NCBI GenBank assembly: GCA_009746045.1
Contig: RPFO01001554.1
Span: 1-30,160, forward strand
Source: Mesostigma viride
Taxonomy: Eukaryota > Streptophyta > Mesostigmatophyceae > Mesostigmatales > Mesostigmataceae
Direction of reading: 5' to 3'
Length of the DNA stretch: 30,160 nucleotides
In this document: piece after piece, positions 8,157 through 15,656 of the stretch
How the letters are laid out: each line of letters starts with the position of its first letter
Numbering within the stretch: the stretch's first letter is position 1
Translations under genes and position numbers: made by a program
Notes under the pieces: generated by a model
Database searches by the model: none
The model's input: the letters and a program-made list of their open reading frames with translations, nothing else
Told to the model about the DNA's origin: nothing

Positions 8157-8965
8157 TGGACGCGATGCCCGACCGACGGCTCGCGGCGTTCGTGACGGAC
8201 GCCTTGCCCGACCGGCTGCTCGAAGCGCTCTGGCTCGCCGTCCTGTGGGTGCTCGCGCTCGCGCGGACGTTCCACAGGCGGTGGACCGCTCTCCGGCGAG
8301 TCGACCCTCCCAACATCCTGGTGACCCGCGCGATATTGTACGACGCGTCCGGCGACGCGGACGTGACGCGCGAGTTCGTGAGACGGGTGGACGAGGGAGT
8401 CCTGGACTGCGACGTCCGCGAGTTCCGAGACCAGGTGGACGTGTCGTGGTTCGAGCGGCCGGGCGAACGCGTGTTCCTGGGAGTGGAGTACATCGTCCCC
8501 GGGCGCGCGCATTCGGGCAAATCGTACGCGATCGTGTACGACCTGAACGAAACGGGCCGGCGGGTCAAGTTCCCGCCCACCGCCCCGACCGAGGACCAGC
8601 GACTCGCGGTGTCCATGTCCAAGAGACGCGTGCTGTCCGCGTCGTTCGGATCGGACACGGAGCGACTCGTGACGGACGACGCGATCGCCTTGGCCGGTCC
8701 GATGCGCGACCTGTACGTGGGCGACGGCATGCCCCCGCCCGTGGACGGCGCCATACACTGGATAGCTCGCCACGCGCCCTCGGACGCCAAGGGCGGCGGC
8801 GCGGGACCTCGCGCGATCGGGGCGGGCGACCGTCTGCGGATCTTCTACGCCACGGGGGAGACGGCGACGTACGACCTCTCGTGTCCCGGCGTGATCGACG
8901 GCCCGATCCCGTCGAATCGGGCGGCGTCCGTACCTCCGACGCGCGCGGCCGTCGAGGGCGAATAG
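8156..8965 (+). CDS. putative membrane-anchored protein, unknown family
   Basis: The 269-residue product starts MDAMPDRR, at an ATG sharing its A with the TGA of the preceding gene. Residues ~22-37 (LLEALWLAVLWVLALA) form one membrane-anchor candidate near the N-terminus. The rest looks like a soluble beta-rich domain (VFLGVEYIVPGRAHSGKSYAIVYDL; DRLRIFYATGETATYDLSC). An N-terminal anchor with an ecto- or endodomain suggests a virion membrane protein, which is inference. The reading frame is uninterrupted. Confidence 0.7.
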   Translation: MDAMPDRRLAAFVTDALPDRLLEALWLAVLWVLALARTFHRRWTALRRVDPPNILVTRAILYDASGDADVTREFVRRVDEGVLDCDVREFRDQVDVSWFERPGERVFLGVEYIVPGRAHSGKSYAIVYDLNETGRRVKFPPTAPTEDQRLAVSMSKRRVLSASFGSDTERLVTDDAIALAGPMRDLYVGDGMPPPVDGAIHWIARHAPSDAKGGGAGPRAIGAGDRLRIFYATGETATYDLSCPGVIDGPIPSNRAASVPPTRAAVEGE

Positions 8966-9038
8966 AAATCGCCCCGTCTCGTGGGAAAGGGGTTCGCGAG
9001 CGCGAGCTCTCACTCACCGATTCGCGGAAAGGACGTCC

Positions 9039-9055
9039 GGACGTCGCGAATGTCC
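9039..9055 (+). promoter_or_regulatory. dyad GGACG-N7-TGTCC containing a start codon
   Basis: Spacer tcgcgaa. The ATG at 9050-9052 begins at the last spacer base and continues into the 3' arm, so the start codon of the zinc-finger gene sits inside the inverted repeat. The 5' arm is preceded by a second palindrome, ggacgtcc. Confidence 0.55.
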
Positions 9056-9850
9056 TACACAGATGACGACGCGTATCTGGACGGGGACGATGTCTCGGAG
9101 CGCGATTATCCCGTCCCGATGGACGCGTCGGACGAGGAGACGGACGCGGAGGCGGGTCCCGAAAAAGGCGCGGTGACCGACCGCGCGGGGCCGCACCGCG
9201 TGTTCCAAGTGAAGCCGTTGCTAGACCTGTTGGACCGCACGCGGCACGCCGGGTGGCCGGAGCGGGTGGACACCTGCTGCTGGTGGTGCTGCCACCCGTT
9301 CGACACGGTGCCTTGCGCGCTGCCGATCAAGTACCGGGAAGGGAAGGGGTTCACGGTGAAGGGGTGCTTCTGCTCTTTCAGCTGCGTCAAGGCGTACAAC
9401 ACCTCCGATTCGGGGCAGGGGGGCGAGTCGGCGCGGCGCACGGGGTTCATCTTCCTCATGTGTCTCCGCCTGTGGAAGATGAACCCGCGACGGGACGCGC
9501 GGCAGTTCCGCGGGGTGATCACGGCGCCCCCGCGCACGTGTCTGAAAATGTTCGGGGGGTACATGACCGTCGAGGAGTTCCGGGCGTCCACCAGGACCGA
9601 GATCCACATGGTGAAGGAGCCGCCGTACGACATGGAGTTCATACAGCAGGTGGACTGCGCCCGCAAGATCAGCGAACGGGCCAGGACCACGAAGAAAGAC
9701 GCGGAGCCCTCGCGGAAGAGGATCGAGGGCGGCGCGGACGCGGCCGTCCGGAGGGGCAAGCCTCCCGCCCCGCTGAGCGTCAAGAGGACCAAGTCCCTCG
9801 TAAAGCCGTCGTGCTCGCTAGACAAGTTCGTGACCTTCAAATCCAAGTGA
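9050..9850 (+). CDS. FCS-type zinc-finger protein, VLTF2-like late transcription factor
   Basis: The 266-residue product has an acidic N-terminus, then a Cys-rich core (residues ~75-110): CCWWCC followed by FDTVPCALPIKY and GCFCSFSCVKAYN. That is the FCS/MYM-type zinc-finger arrangement seen in NCLDV proteins related to poxvirus VLTF-2, which act in late viral transcription. The C-terminal third is basic (KKDAEPSRKR, SVKRTKSLVK). The family call rests on the motif pattern only; another FCS-finger protein remains possible. The start at 9050 (MSYTDDD) lies inside a GGACG-N7-TGTCC dyad. A poly(A)-like AATAAA lies ~40 bp after the stop. Confidence 0.6.
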   Translation: MSYTDDDAYLDGDDVSERDYPVPMDASDEETDAEAGPEKGAVTDRAGPHRVFQVKPLLDLLDRTRHAGWPERVDTCCWWCCHPFDTVPCALPIKYREGKGFTVKGCFCSFSCVKAYNTSDSGQGGESARRTGFIFLMCLRLWKMNPRRDARQFRGVITAPPRTCLKMFGGYMTVEEFRASTRTEIHMVKEPPYDMEFIQQVDCARKISERARTTKKDAEPSRKRIEGGADAAVRRGKPPAPLSVKRTKSLVKPSCSLDKFVTFKSK

Positions 9851-9870
9851 TCCGAACGACTCCCACGTAT

Positions 9871-10281
9871 TTATCGCAATAAAGATTCCGCCGTTTCGCG
9901 CCCCACGAATGCGTATGCACACACACACTGTCCCATACACATACACGAATGCGCACAAATGCACACGAGTATGCACGCCGACGCGTCACGAACGACCGCA
10001 CGGCTTGCGACGTGCAGATCCCACGCGGCCCCGTCGCAATTCCGGACGATCGCGTCGCCGTAGACGGCTTTCCCGAACGCCAGGCTCGCGTGCACGTTGA
10101 GTTTGCGGTTTTTCTTGTGCGCGTTCGCGTCGTATTCGAGTTCGTACCCGCACGGTCCGTGCGATACCACGGTCGTGGCGCTCGTGCCCAGGATGCCCAA
10201 CAGGATGCGATACCGTCCGGCCACGGGCACGACGGCCGGGGTGACGCACGGGTCGTCCTCGTTCAACACGACCGCGTTCAT
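9871..10281 (-). CDS. hypothetical protein, 136 aa
   Basis: The product begins MNAVVLNEDD. Its first ~105 residues look like a compact alpha/beta domain (RYRILLGILGT, GYELEYDANAHKKNRKLNVHASLAFGKAVYGDAIV). The end is an odd Cys/His-rich stretch (ACILVCICAHSCMCMG) written by a CA/TG-repetitive DNA segment (9910-9970), so the true C-terminus may be earlier. The NVHASLAFGKAVYGDAIV segment faintly recalls DUF3846-type proteins; this is weak. It is divergent from the gene at 10332, sharing a 50-bp promoter region. Confidence 0.55.
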   Translation of the reverse strand: MNAVVLNEDDPCVTPAVVPVAGRYRILLGILGTSATTVVSHGPCGYELEYDANAHKKNRKLNVHASLAFGKAVYGDAIVRNCDGAAWDLHVASRAVVRDASACILVCICAHSCMCMGQCVCAYAFVGRETAESLLR

Positions 10282-10331
10282 CTCGCCGTCGGTCCGAAAT
10301 CAAATATTAGCATTGGTTATAATACGCGCCC
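10282..10331. promoter_or_regulatory. divergent promoter, TATAATA-N7-ATG on the plus side
   Basis: These 50 bp separate two divergent start codons and are strikingly AT-rich. On the plus strand TATAATA (10318-10324) is followed by exactly seven bases and the ATG at 10332. AAATATT at 10302-10308 serves the minus side. The same TATAATA-N7-ATG spacing occurs in front of the Rieske gene, suggesting a short-leader promoter class. Confidence 0.5.
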
Positions 10332-11719
10332 ATGAGTCGAAGGGTGTCGCACGCCCATTTGGAGCCGTACATGAGACAGGCCGCAGACCAGGCGGGGACG
10401 CGACCTCACAGACACGTTCCGAGAAATGCTCCTGCGGAACATCGCGGGCGGAGGACCGTCCTCGTCGCCCGCGCACGCGGCCGAGGAATACGACGCCGCG
10501 GCTCTCACCGATTTGTACGCGCGGGCCGCGGCGAGTCGAGAGGCCGATCGGAAGTCGACCTCCTACTACGCGCAACCGGTCGCCACGACCGCCGCCCGCG
10601 ACACGTACACGTACACGCCGTACTCGTCGTCCGTAGCGGCGGCCAAGAGCACCCCGACCATCGATTACTGGACCAAGCAGCTCGCGAAGGACAAGTCGAG
10701 CGGGGGCAGCTACGCCTTCGAGGCGAAGAACGAGATCCCGGCGTCCTGGCTCGCCAAGTCTGAGTGGACCCCCGGTCGACCGCTTGGCCCGCGACAGCCT
10801 CCAAGGGGGTCGGGACTCTTACCGAAGCGCTGGCGGCCCTCCGCGCCGACCCGCCGCCCGTGACCGCGGAAGCGAGCGCGAAGTTCGCGAAGACCCTCGA
10901 GAAGGCCGGCTTCCCTTCGACTCGCCCGGAACTGCGGACCGGCTCGTGGTTCTCCTCGTCGAACGCGTACATGGCGAACTGTTCGCAGGGCTTGGCGAAG
11001 AAAATGACCAAGTCGGAGGCGGTGGAACTCGCGTCCTACTTGCACCCGACGATCCCCAAGGACCTCCTCCACGGGGCCACGAAGCCGAACCTGTGCGCGA
11101 TGGTGTCGGACGAGATCGTGACGGCCGTCACGACGGCGCTGACGGAGGCCGCCCTCCGCGACACGAGTTCGCACGCCCGCCTCTTCAACATCGCTCGTCT
11201 GACGAACCCCAAGATTCCGGCGACCGACATCGCCAAAATGACCCTGGAGGAACTCCGCGAGGTCGTCGCGACGTCGCTCGCGCCGAGCGATCGGGAGAGG
11301 ATCGTGAGCGCCTTCGGGTCGCTCCAGGACGCGGTGACCCACGGGACGGTCGGGACCTTCAACTTGCTGAAACTGGCGGCCGATAAGGCGCGCGCCATGC
11401 GAGCGAGCCATTCGGCCCCGGTCCTCGGACAAGCCCAGGAGGCGCGAAGGAGGCGGTCAAGGCGTCGACGGCGGCCGTGGGGACGCAGACCGCGGCCCCG
11501 GCGCCTTCCCACATCATAGGCGCGGCGTCCTTCGCCGCCAACCGCCCGCGATCCGACGCGGCGCGCAAGATCATCGCCACGTACCACCTGGACCGCGCGT
11601 CCAAGTTCTCGAAATTCCTGCGATCCACCGCGCCCGGGTCCGCCGTGTGCAAGCCGCGCGTCCGCACCCTCCCGTGCGGCGGCGCGGACCGGCGTCGGGG
11701 GGTCGCCTTGTGCGGCTGA
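10332..11719 (+). CDS. unrecognised ~460-residue protein, three apparent frame breaks
   Basis: Four overlapping frame segments read as one protein. Segment 1: MSRRVSHAHLEPYMRQ to about 10397. Segment 2: DLTDTFREMLLRNI through NEIPASWLAKSEW to about 10772. Segment 3: TASKGVGTLTEALAALRAD through LLKLAADKARAM to about 11440. Segment 4: EAVKASTAAVGTQT through FSKFLRSTAPGS to 11719. Breaks fall at a GGGG run (10394-10397), a CCCCC run (10769-10773) and the GC-rich 11436-11450. Composition is Ala/Ser/Thr/Leu-rich and mainly helical, with Tyr/Thr-rich stretches near the N-terminus; a structural protein is one possibility. No family recognised. Each segment has protein-like composition only until its break, which is why one gene is preferred over four small ones. 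Confidence 0.6.
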
Positions 11720-11778
11720 ACGGGCCCGAAACTTGTCTCCGTCCATCACGAGGATCCGACCGCGCGTCTATCGCGGCC

Positions 11779-12402
11779 ATGGCACTGGATCGCGCGCACG
11801 GTCACGGGTTCGAGCCGACGGACGAGGAACGCAAGGGTTTCGGGCCCGGGGACAAACTCGAGGCCGTCCGGCGCCAGCGGTCGACGCTCGAGGGCTACTT
11901 CCGCCACCAGCTGAAGAGCATCTCTAACGCGCGAGGCCACGGCCGGGGGAAGAAAGTGTCCCTGACGGTGAAGGAGCTCGCGGACATGTGGAAGCGGCAG
12001 GGCGGCCGGTGTCGCCTGACGGGCCTGGCCATGTCCCACGAGGCGCCGCGGGCGGGCGAGCCGCGCCACGACGATTCGGCCGCGGTCGACCTCATCGATC
12101 CGTCCAAGGGGTACGCGGCCAGCAACGTCCGCCTCGTGTGCTACCGCGTGTACCACATGAAGCTCGGTTGCCCCGTGGAAACGCTGTACCGCTTCTCGAA
12201 GGCTCTGGCCGCTTTCCGCGCCGACGCGGACGACGCGATCGGTACGGCCGACGCGACCGACGCGTCCGACGCGATCGGCACGGCCGACACGATCGGCACG
12301 GCCGACACGTCGGTACGGGACGACGAAACGCCGTCGGATCGGCGCAGGATCGACGGCGAGGAGATCGTTCGCCGAGTGGAGAGGTGGGCCGACGCGGTAT
12401 AA
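11779..12402 (+). CDS. HNH-like endonuclease-domain protein
   Basis: The 207-residue product has an HNH-like core at residues ~66-128: LADMWKRQGGRCRLTGLAMSH, then VDLIDPSKGYAASNVRLVC and YHMK. The 'C.LTG...D.IDP.KGY...NV..VC..(V/I)..MK' order is typical of HNH nucleases in large viruses and phages. Usual paired zinc cysteines are not obvious (single Cys at ~78 and ~121), so activity is uncertain. The C-terminal region holds a short degenerate repeat (GTAD, DAIGTAD, TIGTAD; DNA 12233-12312). The start at 11779 (MALDRAHGHG) follows the broken gene by 60 bp. The stop codon lies within the TATA box of the next gene. Confidence 0.65.
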   Translation: MALDRAHGHGFEPTDEERKGFGPGDKLEAVRRQRSTLEGYFRHQLKSISNARGHGRGKKVSLTVKELADMWKRQGGRCRLTGLAMSHEAPRAGEPRHDDSAAVDLIDPSKGYAASNVRLVCYRVYHMKLGCPVETLYRFSKALAAFRADADDAIGTADATDASDAIGTADTIGTADTSVRDDETPSDRRRIDGEEIVRRVERWADAV

Positions 12403-12404
12403 AA
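12398..12404 (+). promoter_or_regulatory. TATA box for the gene at 12629
   Basis: TATAAAA overlaps the stop codon (12400-12402) of the HNH-like gene. It lies ~225 bp before the ATG at 12629, implying a leader of about 200 nt that carries three dyads. Confidence 0.55.
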
Positions 12405-12486
12405 CCCGGGCGCGTTCCAAACGCCCCTCATCTTCTCTCCGTTCTCAGTAAGCCTCAAGACTCTCCCGAGTCACCCAAGCACCTCA

Positions 12487-12503
12487 GGACATCCCACACG
12501 TCC
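12487..12503 (+). promoter_or_regulatory. dyad GGACA-N7-CGTCC
   Basis: Spacer tcccaca. First of three dyads in the leader of the gene at 12629; the arm pairing includes one wobble position. Confidence 0.5.
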
Positions 12504-12530
12504 TCCAAGCCCCGGAACCCAAGCACCCTC

Positions 12531-12547
12531 GGACGATCCGTCTGTCC
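12531..12547 (+). promoter_or_regulatory. dyad GGACG-N7-TGTCC
   Basis: Spacer atccgtc. Second dyad in the same leader, 44 bp after the first. Confidence 0.5.
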
Positions 12548-12617
12548 ACAAGGAATCGGAGGAACTCCGAACGCACCGGACACCCATCTCGCCTTCGCGC
12601 ACCCGATCCGGACCAAA

Positions 12618-12634
12618 GGACATCCGAAATGTCT
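12618..12634 (+). promoter_or_regulatory. dyad GGACA-N7-TGTCT containing a start codon
   Basis: Spacer tccgaaa. The ATG at 12629-12631 begins at the last spacer base, exactly as in the copy at 9039-9055. Confidence 0.55.
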
Positions 12635-13372
12635 AGCATCGTCTTCTTCGACGACTTCGACGCCTCCAAGGTCGTGTACAACGTCCCCAAGCGCACGGCC
12701 TCGGGGGGTCTCTCCGTGTACATCAACTACGACAAGGACGGCAGGAGCCCCAACGGGCGCATGCACATCCAGACCCCGCGCATGCGCGCGCCCTTCGGCA
12801 TCAGCTGCTTCGAGGGCAAGAACCAGCCGCCCAAGTACACCCTGCAGCTGTCCTTCGACGACTACACCGTCAAGGGGACCGACAACGAGAAGTTTTACGC
12901 CGCGTGGTCGCGGTTCGACGAGAAGAACAAGGAGATGTCCCACGACAAGAGCCAGGCGTGGTTCAACAAGAAAATGACCAGGGACCTGATCGACGCGTTC
13001 TACACGTCCGCCATCAAGCCCACGACCAAGCCCGAGCAGGGGTACCCCCCCACGTTCAAGTGCTCGGTCCCCTTCCGCAACAACAAGTTCGAGTGCGCGT
13101 TCTTCGACGAGAACAAGACCCCCGCGACCGGCTTCGACGTGCCCAAGGGGTGCGAGGTGCAGGTCATCTTCGAGGTCACGCGCATGTGGTTCATGGACAA
13201 GAACTTCGGCTGCACGCCCGTGGTCAAGTCCGTGCAGTTCTTTTCGAATAACCGTCTGAGCGACGGGTACAACTTCCTCGAGCGGCCGCTCAAGGAGCCG
13301 GAGGAGGAGAGGAGAACCGCGACGAGGACGTCAGCGGACCTCAGTGAGACGGTCCGGGACCGCCGGCCCTAA
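12629..13372 (+). CDS. putative ssDNA-binding protein (NCLDV DUF5871-like)
   Basis: The 247-residue product begins MSSIVFFDDFDASKVVYNVP. It contains GGLSVYINYDK, IQTPRMRAPFGIS, YTLQLSFDDY and a C-terminal CEVQVIFEVTRMWFMDKNFG, then an acidic end. The 'QTPRM.APFGI...Y.L.LSF' order is shared by a widespread NCLDV family (DUF5871) that has been suggested to bind single-stranded DNA. That function is established knowledge at best at the level of prediction, so it is a hypothesis here. Clean codon usage with C or G at nearly every third position suggests high expression. TATA box, ~200-nt leader and three dyads precede it. Confidence 0.6.
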   Translation: MSSIVFFDDFDASKVVYNVPKRTASGGLSVYINYDKDGRSPNGRMHIQTPRMRAPFGISCFEGKNQPPKYTLQLSFDDYTVKGTDNEKFYAAWSRFDEKNKEMSHDKSQAWFNKKMTRDLIDAFYTSAIKPTTKPEQGYPPTFKCSVPFRNNKFECAFFDENKTPATGFDVPKGCEVQVIFEVTRMWFMDKNFGCTPVVKSVQFFSNNRLSDGYNFLERPLKEPEEERRTATRTSADLSETVRDRRP

Positions 13373-13539
13373 CGGCCGAGCACGCGGGACAGTGTCGCAC
13401 GCAATTTGTAATCATAATTCGTACATTGTAATGAAAATGAATTCGAATCATTCCGTGTCTCTCGTGTCCAATGCACAAATGCAATATGCAATAATATCTA
13501 TCGGTCAGGTATAACGCGGCGTGTCGCTCGTAGATCAGG

Positions 13540-13914
13540 ATGGCGAAGACCAGGAGCAAGACGAGGAGCGAAGTGTACTGCGGTATGGGCAAGAAGCCCG
13601 CGAACAGGAGGCAGGGGTCCGTCGCCGAGTGCATGGAGTTGAGTCAGGTGCGCAGGTACGGCGTGGAAGCCATCGCCAGGGAGGTGGTGGAGAGATATTT
13701 CGCGAGAGTGAAGGAGGCGAAGGCCCGCCGGGACGCCGCGTATCGGTCGAGACGGAAGGCGAGCGGCAACCCGATCACTCGGTCCAAGTCCAAATCCGGC
13801 ACGAAGACGAGGACGAGGAAGCCTGCGAGGAAGAAGACGCTGGCACCCGCTTCGACGGCCCCCGCGGTCGCCGTCGGCCCGCGGCGGTCGGCCCGTCTCG
13901 CCGCGCGGCGGTAG
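13540..13914 (+). CDS. small basic protein with one YCG...C...QVRxYG motif
   Basis: The 124-residue product starts MAKTRSKTRS and contains VYCGMGKKPANRRQGS..ECMELSQVRRYGV (residues ~12-42). This is the same short module found twice in the protein at 2962-4023. The remainder is Lys/Arg/Ser/Thr/Pro/Ala-rich (KSKSGTKTRTRKPARKKT) and ends RRSARLAARR, like a histone tail. DNA or RNA binding is inferred. Small proteins with this YCG/C/QVR.YG pattern are familiar from other giant viruses but lack a defined role. Confidence 0.75.
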   Translation: MAKTRSKTRSEVYCGMGKKPANRRQGSVAECMELSQVRRYGVEAIAREVVERYFARVKEAKARRDAAYRSRRKASGNPITRSKSKSGTKTRTRKPARKKTLAPASTAPAVAVGPRRSARLAARR

Positions 13915-13971
13915 TTTAATCAAACGTGTCGATCGGACGGTCCCGTGTCACGGCGCGGCCCGTTCGACCGC

Positions 13972-13978
13972 ATAAATA
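13972..13978 (+). promoter_or_regulatory. TATA-like box for the BRO-type gene at 14128
   Basis: ATAAATA in GC-rich surroundings, about 150 bp before the ATG at 14128. A near-match to the dyad (gggca-ggagtca-tgtcc, 14118-14134) encloses the start codon. Confidence 0.4.
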
Positions 13979-14127
13979 CCGAACCAAACTATCGAACGGG
14001 CGTGCCCCTTTACACATCGTCGACGAGTCGCTCGCGGACCACGAGACACGAACCACGTCCAAAAGTCCACCAGGACATCGGCACGGTGCGATCCGTTCCG
14101 CGCAACGGTTCGTCCGGGGCAGGAGTC

Positions 14128-14658
14128 ATGTCCGCAGTCATGCAATACCTCGCCGTCGCGGACAGGGACGAGGACGACCCCACTGTTGAGGGCGACATTC
14201 GAGTGACGAACGACGGCAGAATATCCGTCATTGACGCCATCGCGTGCGTATCTTTCGTCAACCCCGACGGCACATTTAAGCCAAACGCCCGTCGGATGGC
14301 GAGTCTCGCGTTCTCGCGCATCGCAAAGGAGTACGAGGACTTCCGCTCTACATCAAAGTGGAAATTTCCCGGTGCCAGACAACGAGACACTCCAGTGGTG
14401 GATCGCCACGGCTTATTCACCCTCCTCATGGTGCTCCCCGGAAAGAAAGCAGCCGTTTTCCGCAGCAACGTCGCGACGTTGTTCGTGAGGTACTTGGACG
14501 CGGACCGCTCGCTCGCGGACGAAATCATCGCCCGAGCGGACGCGAAGGACGCCGCTCGAGCGTCGATTTCCGAAGAGGACGCCAACACCGGCTTTCTCGA
14601 GTACCTGAACCAGCTCCCCGCGCCCGAACGCGGCCGCGGTCACCAACTCTGGAAATGA
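14128..14658 (+). CDS. BRO/KilA-type N-terminal domain protein, C-terminally truncated
   Basis: The 176-residue product is homologous to the N-terminal half of the protein at 25294-26238. Shared points: IR..(D)GRI..(I/V)D.(I)..C(V/I), a glycine-rich FPG/FSG turn, TP or PT then a helix with L(F/I)..LMVLPGKKAAVFRSN-type sequence, and a (Y)L.A...L.(D)..(I).R end. Such domains are found in viral BRO/KilA-N/MSV199-type DNA-binding proteins. The C-terminal domain carried by the 25294 and 23329 proteins is missing. The stop falls exactly where a 31-bp tandem array begins; the last codons (CTCTGGAAATGA) already resemble the repeat unit. A truncated, decaying copy is the simplest reading, though the N-terminal domain alone may still bind DNA. 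Confidence 0.75.
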   Translation: MSAVMQYLAVADRDEDDPTVEGDIRVTNDGRISVIDAIACVSFVNPDGTFKPNARRMASLAFSRIAKEYEDFRSTSKWKFPGARQRDTPVVDRHGLFTLLMVLPGKKAAVFRSNVATLFVRYLDADRSLADEIIARADAKDAARASISEEDANTGFLEYLNQLPAPERGRGHQLWK

Positions 14659-14670
14659 AATGATCACACC

Positions 14671-15119
14671 ATGATTCCTCTGGAAAAGAGGTCGGAACGG
14701 GATGATTCCTCTGGAGGAGAGGTTGGAGCGGCATGATTCCTCTGGAGGAGAGGTTGGAGTGGGGTGATTACTCTGGAAAAGAGGTTGGAACGGGATGATT
14801 CCTCTGGAGGAGAGGTTGGAGCGGCATGATTCCTCTGGAGGAGAGGTTGGAGTGGGGTGATTACTCTGGAAAAGAGGTTGGAACGGGATGATTCCTCTGG
14901 AGGAGAGGTTGGAGTGGGGTGATTCCTCTGGAGGAGAGGTTGGAGCGGCATGATTCCTCTGGAGGAGAGGTTGGAGTGGGGTGATTACTCTGGAAAAGAG
15001 GTTGGAACGGGATGATTCCTCTGGAGGAGAGGTTGGAGTGGGGTGATTACTCTGGAAAAGAGGTTGGAACGGGATGATTCCTCTGGAGGAGAGGTTGGAG
15101 CGGGGTGATTACTCTGGAA
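14671..15119. repeat. tandem array, 14 units of 31 bp plus a partial unit
   Basis: Units begin (A/G)TGATT(C/A)CTCTGG and continue with (AAA/AGG)AGAGGTTGGA. Register is exact: unit starts fall at 14671 + 31n up to 15074, with a final partial unit at 15105. Two main variants alternate: GGAGGAGAGG (with ATGATTCC) and GGAAAAGAGG (with GTGATTAC). Each unit holds a small inverted repeat, CCTCT...AGAGG. A diverged unit precedes the array inside the BRO gene stop, and another follows at ~15140. Function unknown; candidates are a recombination, origin or packaging element. The stretch 15120-15299 shows no gene. Confidence 0.95.
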
Positions 15120-15299
15120 TCAAATGAGGATGTCACGGATCGATTACTCTGCAAGAGGTGGATGATGTCGCTGTTCGCATAAGTAAATTGTATTCATCAA
15201 TAAATTCGTTCACGATGCAGTCGACGATGTGCGAGAGTCTTCCCAATAGTACACACACGATCGCGGCGTAGAGCTCTAGCTAGCACCGCGCGCGAACGG

Positions 15300-15656
15300 T
15301 CACGCGAACGGCTCGGGGAACACGATGCCGTACACCTCCTCCATGCGGTCCCTGTACAGCTTCACGAACGCGTCGGCGGGGGTCAGGCGGTTGCGCCACC
15401 AATCCTCCGCGACGACGTTCGAGACGATGTCGTCGTCCTCCTTCAGCGGCAGGACGTTGACCAGCCAGAACAAGAAGTCCCACGCGGGGTCCGTCAGGAT
15501 GTTGCGGGACACGCGGCACGTGACGCGGGACCTGTCCGCCTCGTAGGGCTGCACGCTGAACCACAGCACGAACGCGGGCTTCTCGTGACCGGATATCCGG
15601 AAGCGCAGGCTCGCCGTGTACGGCAGATAAAACTCGTTGTCGACCGAGACCCTCAT
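15300..15656 (-). CDS. C-terminal part of the split Rieske oxygenase
   Basis: This 118-residue frame begins MRVSVDNEFYLPYT and continues with a beta-rich segment (SLRFRISGHEKPAFVLWFSVQP; SRVTCRVSRNI) and an amphipathic end (WDFLFWLVNVLPLKEDDD...LYRDRMEEVYGIVFPEPF). It matches what should follow the iron-binding motif in Rieske-type oxygenases: the second half of the helix-grip catalytic domain. Its ATG overlaps the stop of the preceding frame as ATGA. It is therefore either the continuation of that gene across a one-base break at the nearby GGGG run (15657-15664 region), or a separately reinitiated subunit. Confidence 0.7.
   Translation of the reverse strand: MRVSVDNEFYLPYTASLRFRISGHEKPAFVLWFSVQPYEADRSRVTCRVSRNILTDPAWDFLFWLVNVLPLKEDDDIVSNVVAEDWWRNRLTPADAFVKLYRDRMEEVYGIVFPEPFA

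Larger units (their letters stand above)
12405..12628 (+). promoter_or_regulatory. long pyrimidine-rich leader with three GGACR-N7-YGTCY dyads
   Basis: No credible coding frame was found here. The leader is C/A/T-rich (tctccgttctc, ccaagcacc repeats) and holds dyads at 12487, 12531 and 12618, the last enclosing the start codon. The leader of the gene at 24665 has the same plan. Confidence 0.5.

Noticed and set aside
9907-9975. CA/TG-rich microsatellite-like stretch
   Set aside because: It is too irregular to call a tandem repeat. It probably only corrupts the C-terminus of the gene at 9871-10281.
14664-14951. A 95-codon frame of repeated PEESSRSNLFSR-type units
   Set aside because: It is simply the 31-bp array read in frame (93 bp = 31 codons), with no promoter or non-repeat sequence.
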